The notes under the pieces are model-generated. The model saw only the letters and a program-made list of their open reading frames with translations, had not been told where the DNA came from and searched no databases. From Eretmocerus hayati (Eukaryota; Arthropoda; Insecta; Hymenoptera; Aphelinidae): a DNA stretch of 64,000 nucleotides. The stretch covers positions 100,659,338 through 100,723,337 of the forward strand of contig CM056744.1 of the NCBI GenBank assembly GCA_029851415.1. The letters run 5' to 3'. A program made the position numbers and the translations under genes. Shown in pieces: positions 24,803 through 36,016 of the stretch (positions within the stretch are counted from its first letter, which is position 1; the number at the start of each line of letters is the position of its first letter).

Positions 24803-24932
24803 CGCTTGGGAACAACCTGAACTGTCCAAGCTTCGAGATGTGTTGTCTTGCTGGCACTCTGGTTTCCCAACCTATGAATGCGAGTGAAACAGAAAATCTC
24901 GAAGCTTAGACAGTTCAGGTTGTTCCCAAGTG
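24803..24932. mobile_element. 130-bp MITE with about 37-bp inverted ends, TA-flanked
   Basis: The left end CTTGGGAACAACCTGAACTG, continuing to CAAGCTTCGAGA, is mirrored at the right with two or three differences. TA flanks both sides. No coding capacity. Confidence 0.8.
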
Positions 24933-24934
24933 TA

Positions 24935-27723
24935 CTAATGATTAAGAAGAAATCCGATAAGATTATGACTCAATTAAATTTTCACAATGTGCGTCGATTT
25001 CGTCGAGAATAATTGATTCTGCATGAAAAATCCATTCTGTCTCCTATCGGCTGCAATTTCAAACGCTGTTATCCAGACGCATTGGCCAACCTTCTACGGG
25101 TTGATTTGGATATACGCGAACGTTACGTTTCACCCCTAAATCGACAATGAGACCTCCCCAATACTACGCAAAAATAACCAGTATTTGGGTGTTTCAGGTT
25201 TAGAATCTTATATCACATCCCGCTATCCGCACACCCTGACATGAACAAGCCTTTACTTTCGTGGAGCAATGCGATTGCAGAGTAACCTCCACATTGGTTT
25301 TATTCTGCCATGTGGCAGACGACTTGTTCTCCAGCCAAATTAACTTTGAATGAATAGCAAAAGATGGTTAGTAGCCACATATCCAATAGCTCGAGTTGAA
25401 AATAGATGAATAATTCATAATGAGAAGTCCTATTCACTCATTTAATTCGCATTTGCTATACTTACGTCAGATAGATGCTACACCCTATACGCCACACCAC
25501 CTTATACGCCAGCGCGTACGCCAGACGTTCGTCTAAAAACCCAAATTTTGAAAGAAATACTGCCTCAGCAAACTAATGTCATTTCCCCGGAGGTCGGGGC
25601 CCCACCGGCATGTTTTGAACGCAAAATACTGTCTGAGCCAAATACTGTTATCTCCGTATTACCGAATAGGCATCTAGCGTACGTATGGACCGGGCCCATT
25701 TAATTGCTTTACAGTGAATCATTTCTTTTGAATTTTCTCATGCTCAACTATACCATTGAGAGTTCGCAAAAGTGTTTGAAATTAGAAGAATACTGTACAA
25801 TCATGTAGAATTCTCAGAGCAGTTGGAAACAGTGTGACCAATGGAACAAGGTCTGGAGTTACGAACAGTCTCTCAAACGATCTTGTATACTCAGCCAAAT
25901 CTTCTTTAGGCCTGTGAAAGTCATCTGGTTAAGTTCAATTCTGGGAAAACTGATGAATTGCATCAAGTAAACAGTATATGCAAAGAGAAAATTCTCAAAC
26001 CAATCTCTATGGTGCATTTATAGTTTGAAAAAATTCAAAAATATAAGTTTCAGTGACATGGTTATCGAGATTTTAGATAGTAGTCTGACAATCATCATAC
26101 CAGAAATATTCGAACTAGCCAAAGTGTTACATGAGCGGCAGTGAACAAAATTGGAGTGGTGCACTTGGTGAACTACCTGTCAGAGACCTCATGGTTCACA
26201 TGGCATATCACTCTTCATAGGAATTATTCACATCAGTTAGTAGCGAAATTTGAGGGGAAGGTTTTGGGGAAACAACCTTGCCAGGTTCGCGAGCATAAAA
26301 GGGAGATAGTGCACAAACCTTACTGTGCATGGACAATTTTTCCTTAAATTGCTGTGTCTCATAGAAATCTTTGGGACAAGTATCGGCGATGAACGCTTTA
26401 ATAGATCTTGATGAAATTCCACTCACACCATCTTGATACGAACGACATCAAAATATTAGTCAGACAGTGTTTTGACCAGATAAGTTTTCGTAGTCAGAAC
26501 CATAGATAGTCTTGATGTGGAAAAAATATTAGAAAAATAAGCCTAAGTAGACATTCTCACCTCAATAATATTCTAGTTTCAACACAAGTCAATTCATCCA
26601 AAATTCTTCTGACATAAAGGTTTACATTATGTGCATCTACCAAGACAAGAAACCTCCAGAATAGGAAGCTGATGGTTTATCGACAGTGACCAACCAGAAT
26701 GACTGTTTTGGTTCAATTTGTGACATTTTGTGTGAGGATCTGAACCCCGAAACTTTCTATTAGAAGGCATCATCTTTTCAGTACGAAAAACCAAACCCGA
26801 AAAATTCTAATGAAGCTATTTGTAATACGAGAAAATGTAATAGCAGACCATCCTATGTCCGTGAGTCTCTCGAATTTCAATTTGGAGTAAAAACTGGAGT
26901 GGATAATTTATTCTGTCTAACTTTTCGTCATTCATATACCAGATGAAGAGCTGAAAGGTTTTAAAGCAAATAACCAATCACTGTAAGCCATCTGTGATCT
27001 AAACCAAAATATGATCCATTGAGTCTTCACCACCGTGAAATGAATACTGAATATTTCATAATGAATAATGAGAACTGAAGCCGATAAGATGCTAGTTACT
27101 GACTTTATGAGAAAAATCTAAGTCTACACTTAGTAAGCACAAGCTAAATTTGGCATTGGTTTGATAGAAAGTCTATTTCACAATTCATTATTTCACAATC
27201 ATTATTTCACAATTCTATCTACTTATTAGAATTCAAATTGATACAAACTTGAGCATTCCAAGTGATCTCAAAAACGGGTCCGGGTATGATCAGAGATTGG
27301 CAGCAGTACATTTCACTAACTATTGAGCATTTTTCCCAAGCTTTTATTTAAAAACATCACCATTCTACCATCTCATTGAAATCCACAACTATGTGATAAG
27401 GGTCGACATTTCACTTTTTCATTTATAATTTTATACCTGACTGTTTCTTGATACAATAAATTCTGATTGAGATATGAAATTTCGGTGAAATTCACTCAAC
27501 TTCGAACCAAGTACTAAAACGTCCAACAAGCACCAAGAACGCCTGAAACACTCTCGGCGAAGAGAGCATACTCTCACATCCTGATCTTGTGAAATTATAA
27601 TCCTGCTACTCTTGAGAAAAACCAATGCTCCAATCCTCATCTTCCCTTTCGTGCATGCAACTGAATGTTGCCTTCGATTTGGGTCACTCTAATCACAACC
27701 ATTTCAAGATTCCCAAAATTAAT
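24935..27723. other. non-coding stretch with a small tandem repeat
   Basis: No gene recognised. A 15-bp motif (CATTATTTCACAATT-like) is repeated about two and a half times at 27175-27212. A GC block with CCGGAGGTCGGGGCCCCACCGG lies near 25590. An AATAAA on the minus strand (27343-27348) could serve the upstream cuticle gene. Confidence 0.4.
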
Positions 27724-28347
27724 TTACTGCGGAAGGGTAGCAAAAGGAACAACAGGTAGCCTTGTCCTTTGTGGTGGTCTTCTCTGCTGAAGTACCGACG
27801 GTTGAATCACAGCTGGCTGGTTAACCAAAGGAACTACAACGGGTACCGCAGTCGGAGGAAAAGTTGTCGCCGTGTAATTATTATTAGTCACGTAACTCCT
27901 TACAGGTACCGGGACTCTCCTGATTCCATCATCAGGCTGAGAATCCGGTCCTGGATTAGCAGCAATCCAGGCAAGAGCTCTTTGAATCAGAGCTGGAATT
28001 GGTGGAGGTGTTGGCAAGTGTTCACCTTGGGGTTGGAATCCATTCTCATCGGCAAGCCAAGTAAGTCCAAGTCTAGTTTGTCCATCTTCTGTAATCCAGC
28101 TGACTTGTCCACGTGATTCCAGTATAGGACCGTCAGGACCGATAGCTTTTGGTTGACCTTGTTCTTGGTAAGATATGCCGTTAGAAGTTTCAAAAGAGGT
28201 TATGTATGTTCCATCTGGGCTGATGTCAGAAGTTTGGCTGAGAATTTGGGCTGCGGAGGCAGGACCCTGGTTGATGCGGTCCACTCTTTGAGGTAGAGCG
28301 AAGACGAGGTAGAGGTAGGATGTTTGCAGTAGTAGGTGAAGCAGCAT
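27724..28347 (-). CDS. RR-1 cuticle protein with long C-terminal tail
   Basis: A single coding exon of 207 residues, preceded on the minus strand by a CCCACAG acceptor at 28361-28362. The ATG at 28347 is the first in the exon and begins a signal peptide (MLLHLLLQTSYLYLVFA, then LPQ). Residues about 40-115 form an RR-1 chitin-binding domain: GTYITSFETSNGISYQEQG, GQVSWITEDG, LTWLADENGFQPQGEHLP and PTPPPIPALIQRALAWI. The tail of about 90 residues is rich in Pro, Val, Thr and Gln (VPVPVRSY, TTFPPTAVPVVVP), longer than in the neighbour at 16-18 kb and possibly a matrix-interacting segment. The product would be secreted into cuticle. Confidence 0.93.
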   Translation of the reverse strand: MLLHLLLQTSYLYLVFALPQRVDRINQGPASAAQILSQTSDISPDGTYITSFETSNGISYQEQGQPKAIGPDGPILESRGQVSWITEDGQTRLGLTWLADENGFQPQGEHLPTPPPIPALIQRALAWIAANPGPDSQPDDGIRRVPVPVRSYVTNNNYTATTFPPTAVPVVVPLVNQPAVIQPSVLQQRRPPQRTRLPVVPFATLPQ

Positions 28348-29677
28348 CGTGAGGATAAATCTGTGGGTTCAGAAGCGAAATGAGGTAATATTATACTGAA
28401 ATGTAGTCTTTTCTTGGTAAATCATCAAACTCTGAGATGAATGACGCAATCGAAATCTCAGAACCTCCGGACTACGAAGCAAAAGAGCATTGCTAACTGT
28501 AAGTTGATCGAGGGACAAAAAGTTAGGTCTCACTTTCAAGAATGAATCAAAACGTGAAAGTATCAATCGTATTTGTCATTTTAACCTTTATTAACGCATG
28601 CTCAACCTCTTTCCAAGATAATTGAGCTGATTTCGATGGGTTCCGAACCACTAAAATTCACATTGGTAACGGCCGCAGTTCGGGCCCAAGCCTTCTCGTT
28701 GAAAACAAGGGCCTTATACACAAAGCCACGATATGATGAATTCGATGAGGAATCACTGTGCGAATATGCACAAATAGCAAACTTGTATAAAACGCAACAA
28801 AAAGTGTCTTGTGAGTTCAAGGCATGGGGATCATTGGTTCATGGTCCTGAGGTAAAATATCAAATGAAAAGTAGATGTATTCTTCATGGCATCAATATTG
28901 TTAAGATTCTTCATCTGCATTTCACAGGATAATCAAATCTCTTTCAATTCTTCGAACACTTCTACAATGCTATGAAGAATTCAACAATAAACTCATCACA
29001 TGGAGTTACATCAAATCAATTTGATTTTACAGCCCGCATAAGGAACCGTGGCTTCGGACTATGGCAATTTGAAACCTTTCACCAGAATCCTTATTGATTA
29101 CTCTACCTAACGACTAGCCTATTTACCTGGAACGAGTTGGGCTTAAATGGGCTCGAGTGAGCATGTTCTGTTTCAAAAGCTAAAGAACTTGAACAACTTT
29201 GACTTATCAAAAACCGGTATATTTTGCAAAATCTGTTGAAATATAACATTTGAGAGGCCTTGCGAATCTCTTACTCACTCACGCTGTTGAATCGTCTATG
29301 TCAACAAGACGATATCATAATCTTCTGTATCTCAAACTACTTTCTTTGTACCGAACAAGATCGTAATACGATGCTACAGAAGATTTCAGAGGTTACATCC
29401 AAAGACGATCCATAGAATTTTATTTAAAAAGAATTTTACACAGCACGTACAATATGAGAGAAGGTTATCATCCTGATAAACGATAAGCCAATGAAATCTG
29501 ATGAATTCAAATTCCTGTGAAATTAGTCGTTTAGGAGTCCCTAAAAATATCCCTAACTTGCAAGATACGTACGGTTCCCCATGTAAAGTCATTCTTCTTG
29601 TTCACTCACCTGTAATACACTTTTAGATTTTAGAGAAAAATGGACACACTTTGTCGACTGGCGATAGCAAACAGACT
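28348..29677 (-). other. 5' UTR exon and intron of the minus-strand cuticle gene
   Basis: On the minus strand a TATA box is followed about 25 bp later by a short exon (about 29677 to 29610) ending at the consensus donor CAG|GTGAGT. The exon has no ATG. It would splice over 1,249 bp to the acceptor at 28361-28362, leaving 13 bases of leader before the start codon. The model is inferred from signals only. Confidence 0.7.
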
Positions 29678-29699
29678 GCATTCATTTGTAGAATTTCAG

Positions 29700-29707
29700 C
29701 TTTTATA
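29700..29707 (-). promoter_or_regulatory. TATA box of the minus-strand cuticle gene
   Basis: TATAAAAG on the minus strand, about 23-30 bp before a GCAGTCT initiator-like site at 29674-29680. Strong TATA boxes are usual for insect cuticle genes. Confidence 0.7.
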
Positions 29708-31840
29708 CTTGCGTATGTCAATTTTCTTCGTCTAGCATTGCATCAACGCCCACCAATATAATTCCTCGAGAAGAGAACGTCTCATATTCGGTTCTCTCTC
29801 TAAAAAAATAACAAGTCGCTTTTCCCTAAGGCTACTCGATGAACTCACTCTGGGTGATAAAGTTACGACCATACTGGATTATGATTCTGATCCAGGTGTA
29901 TGGAATCGAGTATAAATCTCATTACATCACTAGATCTTCTTTTATAGTTCTTGCGTTTCTTGATTTTTCTCTGCTTCAAGATCATAGATGGAAATATACT
30001 TATGAGAGTGATTGTCACTAACTTGACTGTCCGATGTATGAGATGGTATCGCCCGCAGCAAAATAATGCACAAATCGAAGTAATATGAGTGTTAGTCGAA
30101 AATCGGGTAAAGCTGCAGAGTCTCGCAGGATTCAAAATTTCATTATTTTTAAGCTGCAGACCAGAATTAGGATTTCGCAGATGCAATGATATTCTCCCGA
30201 AACCGACTCATGCACATAAATAAGCGATGAAATTCTTATATCCTGCATGAGCTAAAATATGTGGATAAAGCAGATATTGTTAATTTCCAGAGATTCCTTA
30301 CATCTTGACAGATGAAGATACAGTGGGAAAATGGTCTTTAGACTCTTAAAGTGGCCTTTTTTGGCGGTATATGTGAGGCGAAGACGCCAGGAGTGGAATA
30401 AAAAATGAGTGCTAGACTCTTACTGCACATATAGAAAAGAGGAACATCTGATTCCCGATTGTTCGTATAGGATCAGAGTATTTGATGTTTTACTGACGCA
30501 CATGATGTCTCTGGTAGTGGAACAACAAATCACAAGCTCGATGCCCACAGTGGAAGACCACATGTCTCCTGTGGTGGAACAGTACTTCCGAGTAATTTTG
30601 AGAATACTTTGTTGATAATAAAGTCGTTCATTTGCGTTAATATATATGAAATGAAAAACATGGGACCAAATAAGATTACTTTCATAATGGTTTTTCAATG
30701 CAGTGGAAATATAAATTCTGTTTCAATGGAGAGCAGATTCTTGTTTCACTCTTGGCTTCATTTTTGAGGGAGACTTCTTGAGTGGAACAGCCTCTGGAGA
30801 GTGATCATGAGCTCATACTTTGCATAATTTTTTCTCGCGTTAAATTTTTACTTAGATGATGAATCGACTTTTTGACGTTAAAAACCCATGTCACAATTGG
30901 GGGTGCGAGGTATCCAAATTGCCAACAAACAGCTCTACACTCCCAGCACCATCTCCTCCTCATAAATCTTCATCGTATTTCATGAATATGGATCAAATTT
31001 GGCTGTTGCGAGGACTACTTTTAGTATTTCTGCACTGAACAGAGGTAGCAATCTCACGTGGTAACACAAGTTCGATGAGTACTTCGCGAGTCGCATGGCG
31101 AAGTTAGAGGCCAGACGTCAGACAAAATTTGGGATAGATTTTTCATCACAAACTTCAATCAACTACTGCATTATTCTGGTGTACAATTCATGATTCCATT
31201 AGCCTTCAGACTCCGATCAGAAGTCATTATTGTCTCATCACTAGTATTTAATGGCTAAACCAACCATAACCTGGCGGTTCACTCATATATGTATCAATCA
31301 GTCGTCATCCCGAATAACTTATCATCCTTTCATCTCAAGATTGTCCTGTACCAGACATATCCATTGCCATAGCGCTGAATGATAGAGCTACCGAACGATA
31401 TTTCATTAATCAGTGCACCGCGCCAAGCACAAGTGCATTTATGAATGATTCATAGAGATAGAGTGTGCACACGAGTATATCGGTTCTATCACTTGGTTTG
31501 CTCTCAAGTTGCATGATGCATGGTGCGCGATTTGCATCACTCAATTCACTAATGAAATCTGTGGAATCAGAATGCACTGCCAGCACATGCATATAGCAGG
31601 TAAAAGCGTTGCCGGGTAACCGCATCTCATCAGCATACCTTCGAAAGGTAAGAGAAACCGATGTGGCGTCGGCAGGATAGATCTCTGCAAGTTCAAAGCA
31701 ATTCGTGAACTCAATTCGCATTATTACATTATGCGATTTCCATATATTCCTCCGTAACCTTCTCGCAACTTGATCATTCGAATTTACCTTATGACTTGCA
31801 CTTTATAAAAAATTTTGTGTGATGGAGGTTTATACAATAA
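29708..31840. other. non-coding stretch, nothing assignable
   Basis: Short ORFs only (up to 107 codons). A weak imperfect repeat around GTGGAACA is seen at 30510-30580. No gene supported. Confidence 0.4.
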
Positions 31841-34800
31841 CACTAGACAAAAAAAGTTTGGGTCTGAAATGACATGTCCACCGCAGGAGTTTTGACATAG
31901 AACTCGCTTTCGCGCATCCACGTGAGAACTGTTTTGAATCGCAAAAAGCTAATTTTCCTAAAAACAGCGATTTTAACAATTTTTTACTAAATTTGTAAAT
32001 TAATGGCTCTGGTAGCAGCTCGCTGTAGTGTACCAGACGCGTATCAGAACAATCATCCCCCATATGTATTTTGACCTGTAGAACATGATGGCAGTAGCTT
32101 CAAATAGGCAAGAGGGAAATGGCCCAAATTACAGTCGATTCCACATACCGTGATACTTGAATATCCGATTTTAGATCTCCATGACCCAACCGTAGCGATG
32201 TCCTTGTATAGTGTAGCGTATATCAACAAGCATTACTCATTCTCTTGATCAAGTTCAAAATGATCCGGGTTTTTCACGATAAAAACGTGATTATTTTCGA
32301 GTGCAATTGTGCCTCCTCAAGACGATTTTGATTATTTAGTCATAAAATGAGATTCGTTACGGTGCCTACGAATACAATAGCGCTACATAAGCCGCCCGGT
32401 AGGCTGCCGGCGGTAGCCCGTGCCATGTATGTGCAAGAGTGTTTCCACGTTTTTCGCGGCTCGGACTTGGATTTTCTGGGAAACTTGTGGGAATCTCATT
32501 TGTAGGAAATTCTAAAATCTACAACTTTGGTCTCTTGTGTTTTTCCATGAAAGTGGATATTTTTCGAGATAATTGCCAAAAGCTGTAATTTTGCAATAAG
32601 AATTGTTGTTAATAATGAAATGTTACGTTTTTCGAGCAAAATACCTAGCGGAATCAATTCAGCGAGTTGAAAAACCAAAGTAACCATCAAGGCATATTTT
32701 AAAATACGAGTAGCACGCTCAAAAGCCATCACACTAGGCCCACGCTAGTCTAGTTCGGCGGAGCCTTCGAATCAAAAGTCGTGACAGTTTCCCCTCGTTG
32801 AATTTCCCGATCTGCAAACTATGCGAAAAACTCCTTAAGGTTGTTAACTTTGAAAACGCATAGGGAAGAATACGATTCTGGAAAATATCTCACTCAAATT
32901 TTGCTTTTGATGATGAATATGACGATTCTGGAGAGGAATTTTCCAAAAATTTCGCAAGGAGGTGGGGAATTCTGGGTTCAATGCTTTCCAAATGAGTTCA
33001 AAATAGTACCCGCAAAATTTCAAGGAGAGGTATTCATCCACATCGGAAATCAAGCAAGGTGAACACGAAAATTGTAAGAATCTCAAAATTCTCATTTTCA
33101 CCTAAAAAGTTGATTTTGACATGGTTTCCCCAATCTTTGAGAAAAACAAAGTTCATATTCGTATCCAGCACCCTCAAAAACATAAGGTAAGACATTTTCT
33201 AGCGAGTAGGTCGTCCGTGGTCGCTATTCCGTTAACGGAGCGACTTTTTGACCATTTCCCGCTTGCCTAAAAGGGCTACTCTTTCAACATGAATCAGTTA
33301 ACACAAACGGATTTTGACTGAAAATCAGCTATTTCAGCTGATTTTCAGCTATTGTCGCTGATTTTCAGTGAAAATCCGTCCACGTTAGCTGCAAATCAGC
33401 TCAAATAGCTGATTCATGTTGAGAGAGTAGTCTGCGTCTGAAACGGAGAACACGCTGATTTTTCGAGCTGCTGTATATCAGCAACATGTGCCTGATTCAG
33501 AATGAAATCTTAAAATGCTCACGAAATGGACCAAGTACATCCTGTTTTGGCTCAAGAGAGTGCATTTTCTTCGTATTCATTTGTACATTATAGAGGAAAA
33601 TTATGTACATTAATCAATAAATAGATGGATCAAACATACAGGAATCGTTTTGGAACAGACATTTTGAGCGCTCTTTGAAGCGAGCTCAAGCCTTCTAAGA
33701 GTAAATCAAATCTTGAATTCTTGGTCCTCGCGAGTCTCTGAAATGTAAGAAATGGTTTCCTTTTGTTACCATGATATGATATTTGATGTCACGGAGATCT
33801 GCACTTTCGTGTTGTCAAGTAACTCTCGATACAACATTAAAATGCAATCAATCACACTGTTTCTCATCCTAAACGCACGTCGTCACTCCAGTGTTTATAT
33901 TCCTAAGAAAATTGGATATAAACATCAAGCGCTAGGTATACTATCTTGCGATGATCGAGGGAGACCATTTACGTATAGTCAGAAGCACGTTACGCTTGGG
34001 AAATTCAAATTTGAATCATTACGAGCAGGCCCGAATTTACATTGGAAAGTTCTCAAAATGCTTTTTTTGGAATGATATCTGTATGTTTCCCTCGTCTTTT
34101 TTGGGCCATTGCAAATAACTTACCTCTAATGTACAAATGAAGTCGAAGGAAATGCGCTCTCGTGAGCCAAAACGGGATGTTCTTGGTCCGTTTCGTGAGC
34201 ATTTCAAGATTTCATTCTGAATCAGGCAGATGTTGCTGATAATAGCAGCTCGAAAAACCAGCGTGTTCTCCGTTACAAATGCATCCTAGCTAGCCCATTG
34301 AAATTACTTCCATCATGTTCAACAAGCCAAAGTACATATGGGAAACGATTGTTCTGATGATACGCTTCTAGTACACTACAACGAGCTGCCACTGTAAAAA
34401 AAAATGGTGTGCGTCTGGAGAACGCGCGATTGATGACGAAGTCATAAAAGTTTGCTGTACAAAATCGTTATTCAACCGAATTTTTGTATTTTCTCAGCTA
34501 CAAAATATATCTTTCCGTTGATTTTGAAGTTAATTGCAAGATCGAGTCGTTCAGAGGCGAGATGGATTAAAGAAGAGAATTTCTTATCGATACTAACGCG
34601 TACACGCGCGATTGTTTCGAGGATTGTGCAAATAGGGGCGACGATTCTTTACATTTCAATTTTCACCGTTTCATCTTTGCTCGGTGAGTATCCTCAGTGA
34701 TCGCCTCTCATATCCATTTACTTTGCCAAGAATATGGATGGTGTGAAGAAGAAGAAATTATCCCCGTACAAAGATATCTTCCTAAAGATGGTAGCCCGGT

Positions 34801-35186
34801 TCATGACTCAAATGAAATTTTGAATGTTGACTCCCCGTCTCGCTCTCCGTGAACGGGTTAATCCTGACATGTTTTGTCTCGATTTCTAAAACCACCTCTA
34901 TGATCAGAGATCCCGTAACGAATTGTGCACTCAAATTCCAATGTTTCGATGAGTAGATGATGACCAATGGCTCAGATGCGCACTTTCTGTCGAGGCCCTA
35001 AGACCGTATAATGGAACTCGAGAAATTTGGAATGACCAGATCGTTGAAGTTTAGAATTAAAATTAAATGAGAACTTTCCGTGATTGGCAAACTGGGGTTG
35101 GATTCGGTCTTTACGTCGAGAAATATACGAGAAAATCATTTGCTCCTAAAGTGGACGTTTCAGACCCAAAATCTTATTGTCCAGTG
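31841..35186. mobile_element. nested foldback complex with CACTA-like ends, 3.3 kb
   Basis: Outer ends are CACTAGACAA (31841) and TTGTCCAGTG (ending 35186), flanked by TAA on both sides. Pairing arms: 31990-32100 with 34275-34400, and 33430-33610 with 34115-34270, so each arm is interrupted by extra sequence relative to the other. A second inverted pair (about 32100-32150 with 33215-33280) and an inner hairpin (33282-33430) sit in the left interruption. No transposase frame is visible; ORFs up to 107 codons have no motif. The CACTA start and 3-bp duplication fit a CMC-type element, deduced from ends only. Confidence 0.65.
33282..33430. repeat. inner hairpin of AAATCAGCT repeats
   Basis: CTACTCTTTCAACATGAATCAG at the left and its complement at the right (CTGATTCATGTTGAGAGAGTAG) close a hairpin whose stem contains several copies of GCTGATTTTCAG/CTGAAAATCAGC type. 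Confidence 0.75.
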
Positions 35187-35240
35187 TAATTTTCCTGTAC
35201 CTTGTCCCAGAGATGGAAGCTTCTCAGGGAACTCAAATCC

Positions 35241-35277
35241 AGGAGTGATGTTATTGTACGTATAATAACATCACTCC
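35241..35277. repeat. short perfect palindrome beside the Ginger element
   Basis: Arms of 15 bp, AGGAGTGATGTTATT and its complement, around a 7-bp loop. It lies between the foldback complex and the Ginger element. Too AT-rich and isolated to call a terminator. Confidence 0.7.
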
Positions 35278-35313
35278 TCAAGTATGTATATGAGAATGAA
35301 GTATATAAATATA

Positions 35314-35545
35314 TGTTACCGGCAAAGTCCGAAGTGCCGGCAGTTCGCGAATTGCCTAGGCACTTCGGGCTTTGCCGGGCCCGTTTCAGGCAAAGTCCGG
35401 AGGGAGGACGTTTCTCCGGACTTTGCCGGACAGCTCGGTAGGCAATTCGCGGAGTGCCTGCGGCTCTTTCGGCAGTTCGCGAATTGCCTACGCAGCTACA
35501 TCCGGCAAAGTCCGGAGGAATTTCGACTTCCATTTTCCATATTAT
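35314..35545 (+). repeat. left terminal inverted repeat of the Ginger element
   Basis: Mirrors 38412-38641. It contains nested small palindromes, for example TTCGCGAATTGCC blocks and CCGGCAAAGTCCG/CGGACTTTGCCGG, so a single strand would fold strongly. Confidence 0.85.
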
Positions 35546-35683
35546 CGCCCATGGTTTCTGCATGAATATCACCTTCTTTCGATCCATTATTGCTCGATTG
35601 GCAATTCCGAGTACGAAGCACATCAAATTTCACGTGAATTGAAACGCATTATGTCGGTATCATTGCAAGATGTTGTCGTTCTT

Positions 35684-35752
35684 CTTCTCTCTCTCTCTCT
35701 CTCTCTCTCTCCCTCTCTGCTCCTTTCCTCATCAGAAAACGAATACATTAGC

Positions 35753-35800
<48 letters not shown>
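35684..35800. repeat. CT and AG microsatellites in inverted order
   Basis: A (CT)n tract of about 30 bp at 35684-35717 and an (AG)n tract of about 44 bp at 35757-35799 face each other across roughly 40 bp, inside the Ginger element upstream of its gene. They could pair as a hairpin. The tracts may differ in length between individuals. Confidence 0.9.
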
Positions 35801-35801
<1 letters not shown>

Positions 35802-36016
35802 CCAGAGTTTAGTTACTGTGTATGTTCTCATCCAATTCTGCAAGTAAACAATAACTATGGTAGCTATAAGCTCAGCTCAAGGCTAATATTCAGTAACACT
35901 TTGTAGTAGTAGTCTGTCTGGTGCGAGTCTCTGAGCCCGACTGTTCGTAAATTTCCCCGCGCATCGGCGAGTATAATTGAAATCGTCACTTTTTCCGCGT
36001 TTGGCAGTTGTTCACC

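Noticed and set aside
35174..35812. Several overlapping ORFs of 79-150 codons around the left Ginger end
   Set aside because: They run through the palindromic TIR and the CT/AG microsatellites on both strands and are mirrored at the right TIR; repeat shadows.
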